DNA of 64,000 nt, taken from positions 124,001 to 188,000 of the forward strand of contig DATJIF010000112.1 in the NCBI GenBank assembly GCA_035493475.1. The letters run 5' to 3'. A model generated the notes under the pieces. It did not search any database. It saw only the letters and a program-made list of their open reading frames with translations, and was not told where the DNA came from. Numbering within the stretch: position 1 is the first letter of the stretch; each line of letters begins with the position of its first letter. The DNA is from Actinospica sp035493475. Its GTDB lineage: Bacteria; Actinomycetota; Actinomycetes; Streptomycetales; Catenulisporaceae. Position numbers and translations under genes: made by a program. This document shows positions 19,053-27,751 of this stretch, one piece after another.

Positions 19053-19230
19053 TTTATCCCTTTCCATTCCATCTCAATGGCTCGCATGGCGCGGCGGATC
19101 ACCGCGGCGCGCCGATTCGGCCGTTGTCGTCGTGCGGTTGGTCGGGTTGCGCGGACGCCGGCCCGTCAGCGTCCGCGGTGGAAGGAGCCGCAGTACCCCG
19201 TCGTCTCCCCGCCGGGCTCAGCGGCGGCGT

Positions 19231-20085
19231 TCACGGCTGTGGCAGGATCTGGCGCGGGAACGCCGGCTCCACGGGCCACCGCCGTTGCGATCTCTCCCTG
19301 GGATAGCCGAGCGAGACCTCGTCGCACCTGACCCCGTCATGCCAGGTGGTGCGCGGAATGTGCAGGTGGCCGTAGACCACCGAGACGGCCCTGAACCTGC
19401 GGTGCCAGTCTTCGGTCCGGGTCGTGCCGCACCACTGGGCGAATTCCGGGTGGTGGAGAATCTCGGTCGGGTGGCGAGTCAGTGGATAGTGGTTGACAAG
19501 GACGGTCGGCAGTTGCGGATCGCAGGCCGCCAGCCGGTCCTCGGTGGCCGCGAGCCTCGCCTCGCACCACGCCTGCCGGCTCGGGTAGGGGTCGGGATGC
19601 AGGAAGTACTCGTCCGCGCACACCGCGCCGACCTCACGAGCCGTCGCAATACCCTCCTGCGGCGTCGTGGCCCCGGGAGGGAGGAACGAGTAGTCGTAGA
19701 GCACGAACAGCGGGGCCACCGTGACCGGGCCGCCGTCCCCGGTCCAGACCGGGTACGGGTCCTCCGGAGTCAGCACCCCGATACCGCGGCAGTACTCCAC
19801 GATGAGCTCGTAGCGCGCCACGCCGCGCAGCGTGACCGGATCCGTGGGGTGGGTCCACAGCTCGTGGTTGCCGGGCGCCCACACCACGCGGGCGAACCGG
19901 GAGCTCAGAACCTTGAGAACCCATTCGACATCGGCGAGGCGTTCGGCCGCGTCCCCCGCGAGGATCAGCCAGTCGTCGTCGTGCCCGGGGACCAGATCCT
20001 CGACGAGGCGCCGGTTGTCCGGGTGAGCGACGTGCAGATCGCTGACCGCCAGCAGGCGCCCGGCCCGCGGTGCGCCAGCGGTCAC
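19231..20085 (-). CDS. Calcineurin-like metallophosphoesterase
   Basis: 284 residues with the metal-binding motifs in order: SDLHVAH (about residue 15), AGDAAERL (about 43), APGNHELW (about 70), VNHYP (about 196) and YGHLHIP (about 238). These hold two metal ions for hydrolysis of a phosphoester. Genes of this type are often found beside Sfp-type phosphopantetheinyl transferases in actinomycete NRPS clusters, but no such transferase lies in this window. The GTG start at 20085 overlaps the stop of the 50-codon gene upstream (GTGA), so its translation is coupled to that small protein. The substrate is unknown. Confidence 0.85.
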   Translation of the reverse strand: MTAGAPRAGRLLAVSDLHVAHPDNRRLVEDLVPGHDDDWLILAGDAAERLADVEWVLKVLSSRFARVVWAPGNHELWTHPTDPVTLRGVARYELIVEYCRGIGVLTPEDPYPVWTGDGGPVTVAPLFVLYDYSFLPPGATTPQEGIATAREVGAVCADEYFLHPDPYPSRQAWCEARLAATEDRLAACDPQLPTVLVNHYPLTRHPTEILHHPEFAQWCGTTRTEDWHRRFRAVSVVYGHLHIPRTTWHDGVRCDEVSLGYPRERSQRRWPVEPAFPRQILPQP

Positions 20086-20234
20086 CGTCGTCGTCGGCGG
20101 GCATGGGTGGACCCGGTGTCCCCGGGGTCCGGCCCGAGTGCTTCCATCAGGCTCGAGATGATGCTCTGGGTGTCCGTGAACAGCCCCGCCCGCCGGTCGG
20201 CGAGTCGGACCCCGTTGGTGCTCACGAAGGGCAT
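20082..20234 (-). CDS. Small protein of 50 residues, unknown function
   Basis: Begins MPFVSTNGVRLADRRAGL and ends in five Arg residues. ATG 20234 has a very good ribosome-binding site (AGAGGAG, six bases before), and the stop overlaps the GTG of the metallophosphoesterase, so the gene is very likely translated. The middle (DTQSIISSLMEALGPDPGDT) could form one helix. There is no Cys, no signal peptide and no motif I recognise. It may simply couple translation, act as a small partner of the phosphoesterase, or be a substrate of a modifying enzyme in this locus. The frame is open upstream to 20273. Confidence 0.6.
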   Translation of the reverse strand: MPFVSTNGVRLADRRAGLFTDTQSIISSLMEALGPDPGDTGSTHARRRRR

Positions 20235-20553
20235 GCGCAGCTCCTCTGCTGTCGGACCTTCGCCTACCACCATGCCACCGGTCGGCTGAATTCGCTATCA
20301 GGGTACGGATTCAGTGGCCGGGGCGGGATCTCGGTGACGACGCCGACCGTGTGGCGTATGGTGAGTCGGAGCCGGGTCGCGGCGCTGACGGGTGATGAGG
20401 CGAACGACCGGACACGGGGGGATCGAGAAGGCCCTCGCGCGTCCCAGCGCGACCGGCGCGGCCTGGCGATACCTAGATCAGAAGTCTGCTTGTGTGATAG
20501 GAACGCCGGGGCGGTTGCAGTACTCCGGGGAAGCTGAATGAAGGGGAAGCACC
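20235..20553. other. 319-base divergent control region
   Basis: It separates the minus-strand run ending at the SDR from the plus-strand NRPS operon starting at 20554. No gene is seen. It must hold promoters for both directions, but no -35/-10 pair stands out. AAGGGGAAG just before 20554 is the ribosome-binding site of the carrier-protein gene. Confidence 0.5.
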
Positions 20554-20841
20554 GTGAGGGAAGCCCGGGAATCGTTCACTGATACCAGCTACGAGGAGCC
20601 GCGGGGTTCCCTGGAAGCGGCGATCGCGGAGATCCAGGCGGAGATCCTCGACGTCGACCGGGTGGGGCGGTCGGACAGTTTCTACGATCTGGGCGGCACC
20701 TCGCTGCAAGCCATGCGGATCTGCGCCCGGCTGGAACGCGACCTCGGTGTCCAGGCCCTGCCGGTCTGGCTGTTCGACGCCGACGTGCTCTCCGATTTCG
20801 CCGAGCGGGTGGCGGCCGAGGGAAAGACGGCGGATGCCTGA
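20554..20841 (+). CDS. Free-standing peptidyl carrier protein
   Basis: 95 residues. YDLGGTSLQAM carries the phosphopantetheine serine, Ser50, in the usual place between helices 1 and 2. The start is GTG 20554 after AAGGGGAAG. The stop overlaps the ATG of the adenylation gene (20834) by eight bases. It is the first gene of a plus-strand operon (carrier, adenylation, condensation, thioesterase, condensation, CHAT-like, aminotransferase) and is the obvious carrier for the adenylation enzyme that follows. Confidence 0.9.
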   Translation: MREARESFTDTSYEEPRGSLEAAIAEIQAEILDVDRVGRSDSFYDLGGTSLQAMRICARLERDLGVQALPVWLFDADVLSDFAERVAAEGKTADA

Positions 20842-22372
20842 CGGACGCACCATCCACGCGGCCGTCTCCGGTCACGCCGCCCGGCAGCCGGATGCCACCG
20901 CGCTGTTCGCCGATGGCCGTCCCATCAGCTTCGCGGTGCTGGACCGGGCCTCCGACGGCTACGCCGCCGAACTGGCGGAGTCGGGCGTACGGGCCGGCCA
21001 GGTGGTACCGACCGTCCTGCCGCGCTCCGCCCTCTTGGCCGCGTTGCAGCTGGCCATCCTCAAATGCGGCGCGGCCTACACGGGTATCGATCCGCGATGG
21101 CCGGCCGACCGGGTGCGCATGCTGGTCGAGCAGACCGGTTCGCCCCTCGTGGTCGGCGATCCGTCGCGGGCGACCGCGGGCCTGCGGACCTACCGGCCCG
21201 AGACCGAGGACCTGGCGGCGGCCGCCGAGCGCGGTGGCGGATTCACCGGGCCGGCGGTGGACGCCTCCGAACCGGCTACCGTCTTCTTCACCTCGGGGAC
21301 GACGGGCCGGCCGAAGGGCGTGGTGGCCCCGCACCGGGCGGTGACCCGTATGTTCACCCCGGGAGGCCTGGCCGGGTTCGGCCCGGGACACGCGACGCCG
21401 CAGGCTGCTCCACTGCCGTGGGACATGTACGCCTTCGAACTGTGGGGCCAGACGGTCGCCGGCGGGACCTCGGTGCTCGTCGACGGCGACCATCTGATGC
21501 CGGGCATGCTGCGCGAGCTGATCGGCGGGCGCGGCGTGGACACGCTCTGGCTCACCACCTCCTTGTTCAACCTGTTCATCGACGAGGACGAGGACTGCTT
21601 CGCCGGGCTCGACCGGGTCTATACCGGCGGTGAGAAGCTCTCCCCGCATCATGTGCGGCGCTTCGTGAGGCGGTATCCGGAGCTCCCGCTCCACAACGGC
21701 TACGGTCCGGCCGAGAACTGCATGCTCACCACGACCTGGCAGCTGTCCGAGGCGGACTGCGACCTGCCCGGCGGGGTCCCGGTCGGCCGCGCGGTGCCGG
21801 GCACCGAGGTCGTTCTGCTGGGACCGGACGGCAAGCCCTGCGCGCCGGGCGAGAGCGGGGAGATCTGCGCCGCCGGGGACGGTCTGGCCGTCGGCTATCT
21901 CGGCGACCCCGAGCTGACGGCGGAGAAGTTCCCCACCGTCGAGGTGGCGGGAACCCCGGTGCGCGTCTACCGGACGGGCGATGTCGGGGTGACCGACGCC
22001 GCCGGGGTGCTGCACTTCCGGGGCCGCGTCGACCGGCAGGTCAAGATCAGCGGGCATCGGATCGAGCTGGGCGAGATCGAGGCCGCGGCGCGCGCGCTGC
22101 ACGGTCTGCGGTCCTGCGCGGCCATCGCGGTGCCGGGGCCGGACGGAAGCGCCGAGGGCCTGGCCCTGTTCTACGTGCCCGACGGCCCTGCCGAGGCCGA
22201 CGGCGGGGATCCGCTCCTGATCCGCAAGCAACTCGCCGATGAGCTGCCCTCCTACCTCGTGCCCGCCGTCGTACGCTCCATCGGCCGGCTCCCGGTGACC
22301 GGCAACGGCAAGCTGGACCACGCGGCGCTGACCGAACTCGCCCGCCGGCCCCGGCGCAGAGGCCGGCCGTGA
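20834..22372 (+). CDS. Free-standing NRPS adenylation domain (Val-like code)
   Basis: 512 residues starting MPDGRT at an ATG inside the previous gene. Core motifs: FFTSGTTGRPKG, GYGPAEN, YRTGD, VKISGHRIELGEIE and GNGKLD (Lys of A10). The pocket positions by eye are D-M-F-W-Y-G-G-M-L-K, closest to the valine pattern DAFWIGGTFK but not identical. A branched or modified aliphatic amino acid is a cautious guess. It agrees with the valine-pyruvate-type aminotransferase at the end of the same operon. The carrier at 20554 is the likely acceptor. It overlaps the condensation gene by four bases. Confidence 0.9.
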   Translation: MPDGRTIHAAVSGHAARQPDATALFADGRPISFAVLDRASDGYAAELAESGVRAGQVVPTVLPRSALLAALQLAILKCGAAYTGIDPRWPADRVRMLVEQTGSPLVVGDPSRATAGLRTYRPETEDLAAAAERGGGFTGPAVDASEPATVFFTSGTTGRPKGVVAPHRAVTRMFTPGGLAGFGPGHATPQAAPLPWDMYAFELWGQTVAGGTSVLVDGDHLMPGMLRELIGGRGVDTLWLTTSLFNLFIDEDEDCFAGLDRVYTGGEKLSPHHVRRFVRRYPELPLHNGYGPAENCMLTTTWQLSEADCDLPGGVPVGRAVPGTEVVLLGPDGKPCAPGESGEICAAGDGLAVGYLGDPELTAEKFPTVEVAGTPVRVYRTGDVGVTDAAGVLHFRGRVDRQVKISGHRIELGEIEAAARALHGLRSCAAIAVPGPDGSAEGLALFYVPDGPAEADGGDPLLIRKQLADELPSYLVPAVVRSIGRLPVTGNGKLDHAALTELARRPRRRGRP

Positions 22373-23691
22373 GTGGCCCGAAGGTCTACCCCATGACCTT
22401 CGAGCAGGAGTCGGTCTGGCTGGACGAGCACTTCTCCGGCGAGCCGTCCCGCTACCTCGAGTCGTGGGCCTATCGGCTCCGCGGCGCGGTGGACGCGGAC
22501 GCCGTGCAGTGGGCGCTGAGCCGGATCGTCGATCGGCACGAGTGTCTTCGCAGCAAGCTGATCATGCTGGACGAGCGCCTGGTCCAGGTCGTGGAATCGG
22601 CCGGTGAGACCGCGCTGGAGCAGGTGAATGCGGGTACGAACGAGCTGCCCGGGATCGACCTGGACGAGGAGTTGCGCCGCCTCGCCCGACGGCCCTTGGA
22701 CCTGGAAGTCTCGCCGCTGCGGGCCAGCCTGGTTCGGCTCTCGCCGGCGGAGGCGGTGCTGCTCGTCCAGGTCCACCACGCCGTGGTGGACCGGTGGTCC
22801 TTCGAAATCCTCGACTCGGAGTTCTCCCGCTTGTACTCGGAGCGGGTCACGGGCCGACCGGCGGAACTGGCGCCGGTCTCGCCGCAGTTGGGCGAGTACG
22901 CGCTGACGCAGCGCGCGGTGGACCTCGACCCCGTCGCCGTGGACTACTGGCGCGACCGCCTACACGACCTCCCGGTGCCGCTGGCCCCGCTCGCCGACCG
23001 GCCCCGGCCGGTGGCGCCCGGTTCGCTCAGCGGCGTCCACCGCTTCGCGATCGCGCCGGACCTGGGGCGAGCGATCCACGGCCTGGCCCGAACCGCGCGC
23101 ACCACTCCGTTCACCGTGTTCACCGCGGCGCTCGCCGCGTTGTGCTGCGGCTATCTCGGCGCCGAGGAGACGGTCATCGGCACGCCGCTCTCGCGCCGCT
23201 CAGACGGCAACCTGGACGCCACGATCGGCTGCCTCACCGACCTGGTCCCGCTGCGGTGCCCGGTGCCGGCGCGGCAGGGATTCGCCGGCCTGGTCGCCGA
23301 AACCCGGACGACCGTACTGGGCGCGATGACCCACGGCTCGCTGTCCTATGCGCAGATCGTGGCCCACAGCGGCGTTCGCAGGCGGCTGCGCCAAGCGCCG
23401 CTGTGCCCGACCGTGCTCGGCCTGGACGACGATCGGGTGGGCCGGCTGGACCTGCCCGAAGTGAGCGCGGAACCGATCGAGGTCTACTCGCGCGGCAAGG
23501 GCGCCCTGCAGCTGAACCTGACCGTCGGCCGCGACGGCGGCTACGACGCTGTCCTGGAATACGACCACGACCGCTACGACCCGCCGACCGTGGGCCGTAT
23601 CGCCGACGGCCTCTGCGCCGTGCTGGACACGGCGGTCGCGCATCCGGACTGGGAGACGGCGAAGATTCTATCGAGCAACGGAGTGAACTGA
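22369..23691 (+). CDS. Free-standing NRPS condensation domain (intact HHxxxD)
   Basis: 440 residues, the length of one condensation domain. The active motif is VHHAVVDRWSF with His136, catalytic His137 and Asp141; the Gly of HHxxxDG is Arg. The later DFxWG- and latch-like regions fit the family. It joins two carrier-bound units in trans, probably the residue on the PCP at 20554 with another partner. GTG 22369 overlaps the previous stop, and its own stop overlaps the ATG of the thioesterase (TGATG). Confidence 0.88.
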   Translation: MSGPKVYPMTFEQESVWLDEHFSGEPSRYLESWAYRLRGAVDADAVQWALSRIVDRHECLRSKLIMLDERLVQVVESAGETALEQVNAGTNELPGIDLDEELRRLARRPLDLEVSPLRASLVRLSPAEAVLLVQVHHAVVDRWSFEILDSEFSRLYSERVTGRPAELAPVSPQLGEYALTQRAVDLDPVAVDYWRDRLHDLPVPLAPLADRPRPVAPGSLSGVHRFAIAPDLGRAIHGLARTARTTPFTVFTAALAALCCGYLGAEETVIGTPLSRRSDGNLDATIGCLTDLVPLRCPVPARQGFAGLVAETRTTVLGAMTHGSLSYAQIVAHSGVRRRLRQAPLCPTVLGLDDDRVGRLDLPEVSAEPIEVYSRGKGALQLNLTVGRDGGYDAVLEYDHDRYDPPTVGRIADGLCAVLDTAVAHPDWETAKILSSNGVN

Positions 23692-24470
23692 TGCCGGAGG
23701 TATCCAAGAGCCCATGGCTGCCGTTCGCGGTGCCTTCGGGTGCTCAGGTCGCGCTGCTGTGCCTGCCCCATGCGGGCGCGGGCGCGGGATCGTACCGGGC
23801 GTGGGGGGCCGGGCTGGCCCCGCGCATCGGGGCCTATCCGGTCCAGCCGCCCGGCCGGGAGAAGCGGCGCAACGAGGCTCCGATCCGCGACGTCACCGAG
23901 TACGTCCGCGAACTCGCGCCGGAGATCACCGCACGACTGCAGGGGCCGTACGCCGTGTTCGGGCACAGCACCGGCGCCCTCTGCGCGTTCGAGCTCGTCA
24001 GAGAGCTGCGTCGGCTCGGCTGGGCGATGCCGGAGCGGCTGTTCGTGGCGGGCCGCCGAGCCCCGCACCTGCCGATGCCGCGCCACCGGCTGGAGGACTT
24101 GCCGATCGAGGAGTTCGCCGAGTACCTGGGCGCGCTGGGCGGCACTCCGCCGGAGTTGTTGGCCGACCATCTGCTGCTCAAGCAGCGTCAGCCGCTGATG
24201 GGCGCCGACTTCCAGGTCAACGAGGACTATCCGTACCGGGTCGAGGAGCCGCTTCCGGTGCCGATCACGGTTTTCGCCGCGACGGAGGACGAGTGGGGCG
24301 ACCCCGACCTGATGAAGGGTTGGGTCGAGCACACCAGCGTCGACTTCGAGATGTGCACGCTCGCCGGCGGCCACTTCGCGATCTTCGAGCAGTCGGATAC
24401 GGTGCACGGAGTGATCACCGCCAGTCTGGCGGACCTGCCGCGAACGCCGCTGCCGGAGCCGGAGTCATGA
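23691..24470 (+). CDS. Type II thioesterase (second copy)
   Basis: 259 residues. LCLPHAGAGAGSYRAW at the N-terminus is the typical type II thioesterase opening. The nucleophile is Ser93 in GHSTGAL, and the late His is in AGGHFAIFEQ. Its role is editing of misloaded carriers or, lacking any fused thioesterase in this locus, possibly product release. It differs clearly from the copy at 12313. ATG 23691 follows GGAGTGAACTG and overlaps the preceding TGA by one base. Confidence 0.92.
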   Translation: MPEVSKSPWLPFAVPSGAQVALLCLPHAGAGAGSYRAWGAGLAPRIGAYPVQPPGREKRRNEAPIRDVTEYVRELAPEITARLQGPYAVFGHSTGALCAFELVRELRRLGWAMPERLFVAGRRAPHLPMPRHRLEDLPIEEFAEYLGALGGTPPELLADHLLLKQRQPLMGADFQVNEDYPYRVEEPLPVPITVFAATEDEWGDPDLMKGWVEHTSVDFEMCTLAGGHFAIFEQSDTVHGVITASLADLPRTPLPEPES

Positions 24471-25867
24471 GTCCCCTGACGGGCCGGTCGGCGATCGGCC
24501 CGCTCCAGGAGGACATGTGGCTGTTCTGGAGTCGGCACCGCGCGAGTTCGGTGTACACGATGCCGGAGGTGTTCCACTACGACGGCGCCTTCGATGTGGC
24601 GGCGGCGCAGTTCGCACTCGACGCGACGGTCCGGCGGCACGAGGCGCTGCGCACGGTGTTCCGCGAGACGGACACGGGCGTCGTTCCGGTGATCCAGGAC
24701 CCTGATTCGGTGCCCGTCGAGGTGCTCGACCTGCGGGATTCGACCGAGGAGGCACGGCCGGACCTGCTGCGGGCCGCCATCGACACGGTGTCCGCCAGGC
24801 CTTTCGACCTGACGGCCGGTCCGCCGATCAGGCTCGCCGCCATCCCGGTCTCCGCGGAACGGACGTGGCTGGTCCTCGTGGTCCACCAGATCGCGTGCGA
24901 CGGGGAGTCGATGGTCGTCGTGCTGGAGGAGTTCGGCGAGCTGTACCGCTCGGCACGCCGGGGAACCGCGCCCGATCTCGGGCCGGACGCACCGGGCTAC
25001 GGGGTCTTCGTGCGCGAGCAGTTGACGGCGCTGGCCGACGGCGGCCTCGAGGAGGAGGCGAAATTCTGGAGGGAACGCCTGGCGGGGATGTCCGGCAGTG
25101 TTCTGCCGGGGACGGACCAGGCCGCCGAGCGGAACTCGGCCGTGTCGGGCACGACCATGCTGCCGACCACGCTCCCGAACGAGCTCTCGGACGCGGTGCG
25201 GGCGTTCGCGCGCCGCGCCAGCGTGACGCCGTTCGGCGTCCTGCTCTGCGCGATGGACGTCATGATCGCCGCCGCCACCGGTGACGGCGACGTGACTCTC
25301 GGGACGATGACCAGCGTCCGCCCGCCGCGGTTCGCGCGGACCGTGGGCATGCTCACGAACATGGTGGTTCAGCGGTCGCGGATCGACCTGTCGCGTTCGT
25401 TCGCCGACGTGTTGGGAGACGTGTCCCTCGACCTGATGGATTCCATCGACTACCAGGAGCTGCCGTTCACCCGGGCCGTCGCCGGCCTGCGGGAGCCCGG
25501 CGACGGGCTGATCCGGACGACGTTCTCCGCGGGGGCCGTCGGCGGGCTCACGCTCGACGGGGGAAGCGTGTCGGACGTGGTGACCGCGGCGGCCGACGGA
25601 CTGTACGATCTCGCGGCTGTCTGCGAGATCACTCCGGCGCACATCGCGGTGGACTGGAAGTTCGCCCGGTGCACGTACTCGCCGGAGGCCGCGCACGGCT
25701 ACTGCGCCGCATACCAGGAGATCCTGGCGGCGGCGCTGGACCGGCCCGAAGCGGCGATGGATTCGCTGGGTCTGAGCGGGATCGCGGCCCGAGCCGTCGC
25801 GACCGGACCGGAGCGGGCCCCTGAAGCGGTGCCAAGCCATTCTCCTCGCGCGGAAGACGACCGGTGA
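24467..25867 (+). CDS. Condensation-domain protein with catalytic His replaced by Gln
   Basis: 466 residues, full condensation-domain fold by length and by conserved blocks such as RRHEALRTVFRE (about 50) and DYQELPFTRAV (about 325). The active motif reads VVHQIACDGES: His140, then Gln141 where the catalytic second His of HHxxxDG should be, then Asp145 and Gly146. Such a change would be expected to stop normal peptide-bond formation. The protein may act as a docking scaffold, a substrate-recruiting interface, or catalyse another reaction such as cyclisation. ATG 24467 overlaps the thioesterase stop (ATGA), and its stop overlaps the CHAT-like gene. The best-preserved neighbour is the intact condensation protein at 22369. 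Confidence 0.85.
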   Translation: MSPLTGRSAIGPLQEDMWLFWSRHRASSVYTMPEVFHYDGAFDVAAAQFALDATVRRHEALRTVFRETDTGVVPVIQDPDSVPVEVLDLRDSTEEARPDLLRAAIDTVSARPFDLTAGPPIRLAAIPVSAERTWLVLVVHQIACDGESMVVVLEEFGELYRSARRGTAPDLGPDAPGYGVFVREQLTALADGGLEEEAKFWRERLAGMSGSVLPGTDQAAERNSAVSGTTMLPTTLPNELSDAVRAFARRASVTPFGVLLCAMDVMIAAATGDGDVTLGTMTSVRPPRFARTVGMLTNMVVQRSRIDLSRSFADVLGDVSLDLMDSIDYQELPFTRAVAGLREPGDGLIRTTFSAGAVGGLTLDGGSVSDVVTAAADGLYDLAAVCEITPAHIAVDWKFARCTYSPEAAHGYCAAYQEILAAALDRPEAAMDSLGLSGIAARAVATGPERAPEAVPSHSPRAEDDR

Positions 25868-27708
25868 CCATGGCCATTCAACCCACACGTGCCGAGGTGC
25901 TCGAAGCCTACGGATCCCTGCCGCCGCGTTCGGACGGGCCCGCCGCGGACCTCTCCCGTGACGTGATCGCGTGCGGTGACGACGGCGTGCGCGAGGCGGC
26001 GCTGGCTCTGGGCCGCGATCTCGGCCGCCCGGTGGTGGACGCCGACGTCGCCGCCGGCTGGCTGCCGGAGACGCCGACGCCGAATTCGGTACTGCTCATG
26101 GCCAGCCGCCGGACGATGGTGGCCGAGACCGTGCGCGTGTGGGTGTCCTCCGCGGCGCGGCACGACGTGCCGCTGGGCTTCGTGCTCGCCGCCGATCTCG
26201 CCGAAGCCGAGTTCCAGGTGTCGAAGATCAGGCTCGCGCACGCGCACGTCCCGGCGGGCGAGGACGTCCTCATCGACGCGGTCAACGGGGTGTGCGGTCC
26301 GCCCGGCGGCCTCAAGGTGGCCCGCCCCGAACGGCTGAAGGAGATCCTGGACGCGCCGTCGCGGCTGCTGGCCGTCTGCGGTCACTCCGACCTCGGCCAT
26401 CTGGGTCTGGGTTCGCTCACCCTGTGCGGTGCCACCGGTCCCGAACGGGTCGACGGAAGGCTGCTGGCCGACGGCTGTGATCCCGACACCGGACGTTGCC
26501 GGAGCACGACGAAGCTGCTGCGCACCGCCGTGCCGACGGCCGGCCTGCGGTCCGCCGTGGTGGCGCTGCTCGGCTGCGGGTGCTTCGATCTGGCCGCGGG
26601 CGAGTATCCGACCACGAACAGTCTGTTCGTCAGCCTTCTGGGCGGCTGGGCCCTCGCCGCCATCGGCACGCTGGGCCAGCTGAACGCCGAGTTCGACGCC
26701 GTCGGCCTGCTGGCCGCGCACCTCGCCGAGGGACTGAGCCTCGGCGAAGCGGTCCGGCGTCTGAACCACGCGCATCGCATTCCCACCGGGTACGGCATAG
26801 CCCTGGCGGGCGATCCGGCCCTGCGGCTGCCCGCCCGCCCGCCGGCCGCTGCCGCCGAGAGCGCCGCCGCCGGCGCCGATCGCCGCCAGAGTCCCGAGCA
26901 GGCGCTCGACCTGTATCAGGAGGTGATCGACCGCACCAAGGCGGCGGAACGGGTCCGGCACGCCCTGCTCGCGGTCTGCGAGAACTCGCTGAACGAGGAC
27001 CTGGAGGATCGCCTGGAGGAGCTGGGCGGCATGTCCCAGCAGGTGCAAGGCGCCGCCTGGGACGGCGTCGGCCGGATCCGCGAGGCCTTCGACCTCGCGT
27101 CGTGGCGTCCGGCCGACGGCGTCGCGACGAGGCTGGACCGGGCGGTACGGCGCTGGGACAGGGCGTTCGCCGCCACGGCGATGGCGGCCGGCGGCAACGA
27201 CATGTATGCGGCCCTGCACGCCTACCACCGGCTGAGCGACGTCCGCGCCGAGGGGACGTGCGCACGGTGCGGGTCACGGCTCCAGGTCTTCGCGTATGAG
27301 GACCCGGAGTCGGCCGGCCGGCGGCGGGTCGCGGCCGAGTGCTGGCTGTGCGGTCCGGTACGGGAGTCGGCCGGCACGGGGCCCGAGCTCGCGATCGCGG
27401 TGGACGGCCTGTACGCGCCGGGCAGCGTGGTGCGCCCGATGTTGTCGACACGCTCCGGGCCGAGTCCGTCCGCGGAACCGGACAGGACCGGACACCTGGC
27501 CGTGATCCTCAACGACCGGCTCACCGACGAGGTCGTGACGACGTTCCACGCCGAGGGCACCCTCGCCGACCTGCCCGAGCCGGAGCTGACCATCCCCGAC
27601 GACGTCCGCAGTGACCTGCACGCGCTGTGGGCCGTGTGGGTCGACCGGGTCGGCGTCGTGTTCGCGGGGACCAGGCTGGGCGTCGTCCGGACCGTCGACC
27701 AGGCATGA
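25864..27708 (+). CDS. CHAT/gingipain-like caspase-fold protein with C-terminal zinc ribbon
   Basis: 614 residues. The first half has the layout of CHAT/C25 caspase-fold peptidases: AVCGHSD with His174, then LLGCGCFDL with Cys238 (or Cys240) after a beta-strand, then LLGGWALAAIGTLGQL, an EGLSLGEAVRRLNHAH helix and ALAGDPALRL near 320. That order (His, Cys, Gly-rich strand, helix, GDP) is what I expect of CHAT domains. A helical middle follows, then a four-Cys zinc ribbon (Cys466-x2-Cys469 and Cys493-x2-Cys496) and a C-terminal domain. It overlaps the condensation gene (GTGA), so it is part of the NRPS operon. ATG 25870 is an alternative start. A peptidase or a peptide-bond/ester-forming role is possible. 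I do not know this protein from any described pathway. Confidence 0.7.
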   Translation: MTMAIQPTRAEVLEAYGSLPPRSDGPAADLSRDVIACGDDGVREAALALGRDLGRPVVDADVAAGWLPETPTPNSVLLMASRRTMVAETVRVWVSSAARHDVPLGFVLAADLAEAEFQVSKIRLAHAHVPAGEDVLIDAVNGVCGPPGGLKVARPERLKEILDAPSRLLAVCGHSDLGHLGLGSLTLCGATGPERVDGRLLADGCDPDTGRCRSTTKLLRTAVPTAGLRSAVVALLGCGCFDLAAGEYPTTNSLFVSLLGGWALAAIGTLGQLNAEFDAVGLLAAHLAEGLSLGEAVRRLNHAHRIPTGYGIALAGDPALRLPARPPAAAAESAAAGADRRQSPEQALDLYQEVIDRTKAAERVRHALLAVCENSLNEDLEDRLEELGGMSQQVQGAAWDGVGRIREAFDLASWRPADGVATRLDRAVRRWDRAFAATAMAAGGNDMYAALHAYHRLSDVRAEGTCARCGSRLQVFAYEDPESAGRRRVAAECWLCGPVRESAGTGPELAIAVDGLYAPGSVVRPMLSTRSGPSPSAEPDRTGHLAVILNDRLTDEVVTTFHAEGTLADLPEPELTIPDDVRSDLHALWAVWVDRVGVVFAGTRLGVVRTVDQA

Positions 27709-27751
27709 GATCGGCACTCCTGTAGCGCAACTCGAGCGAGAGGAAACATCC

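Noticed and set aside
20082..20234. The 50-residue protein as a second RiPP precursor for MftC
   Set aside because: It lacks the IDGMCGVY end that MftC needs, has no Cys or clear core, and is 13 kb from mftB/C. It is left as unknown.
19022..20289. Plus-strand open frames over the metallophosphoesterase gene
   Set aside because: The minus-strand protein has all metal motifs; the plus frames are its shadows.
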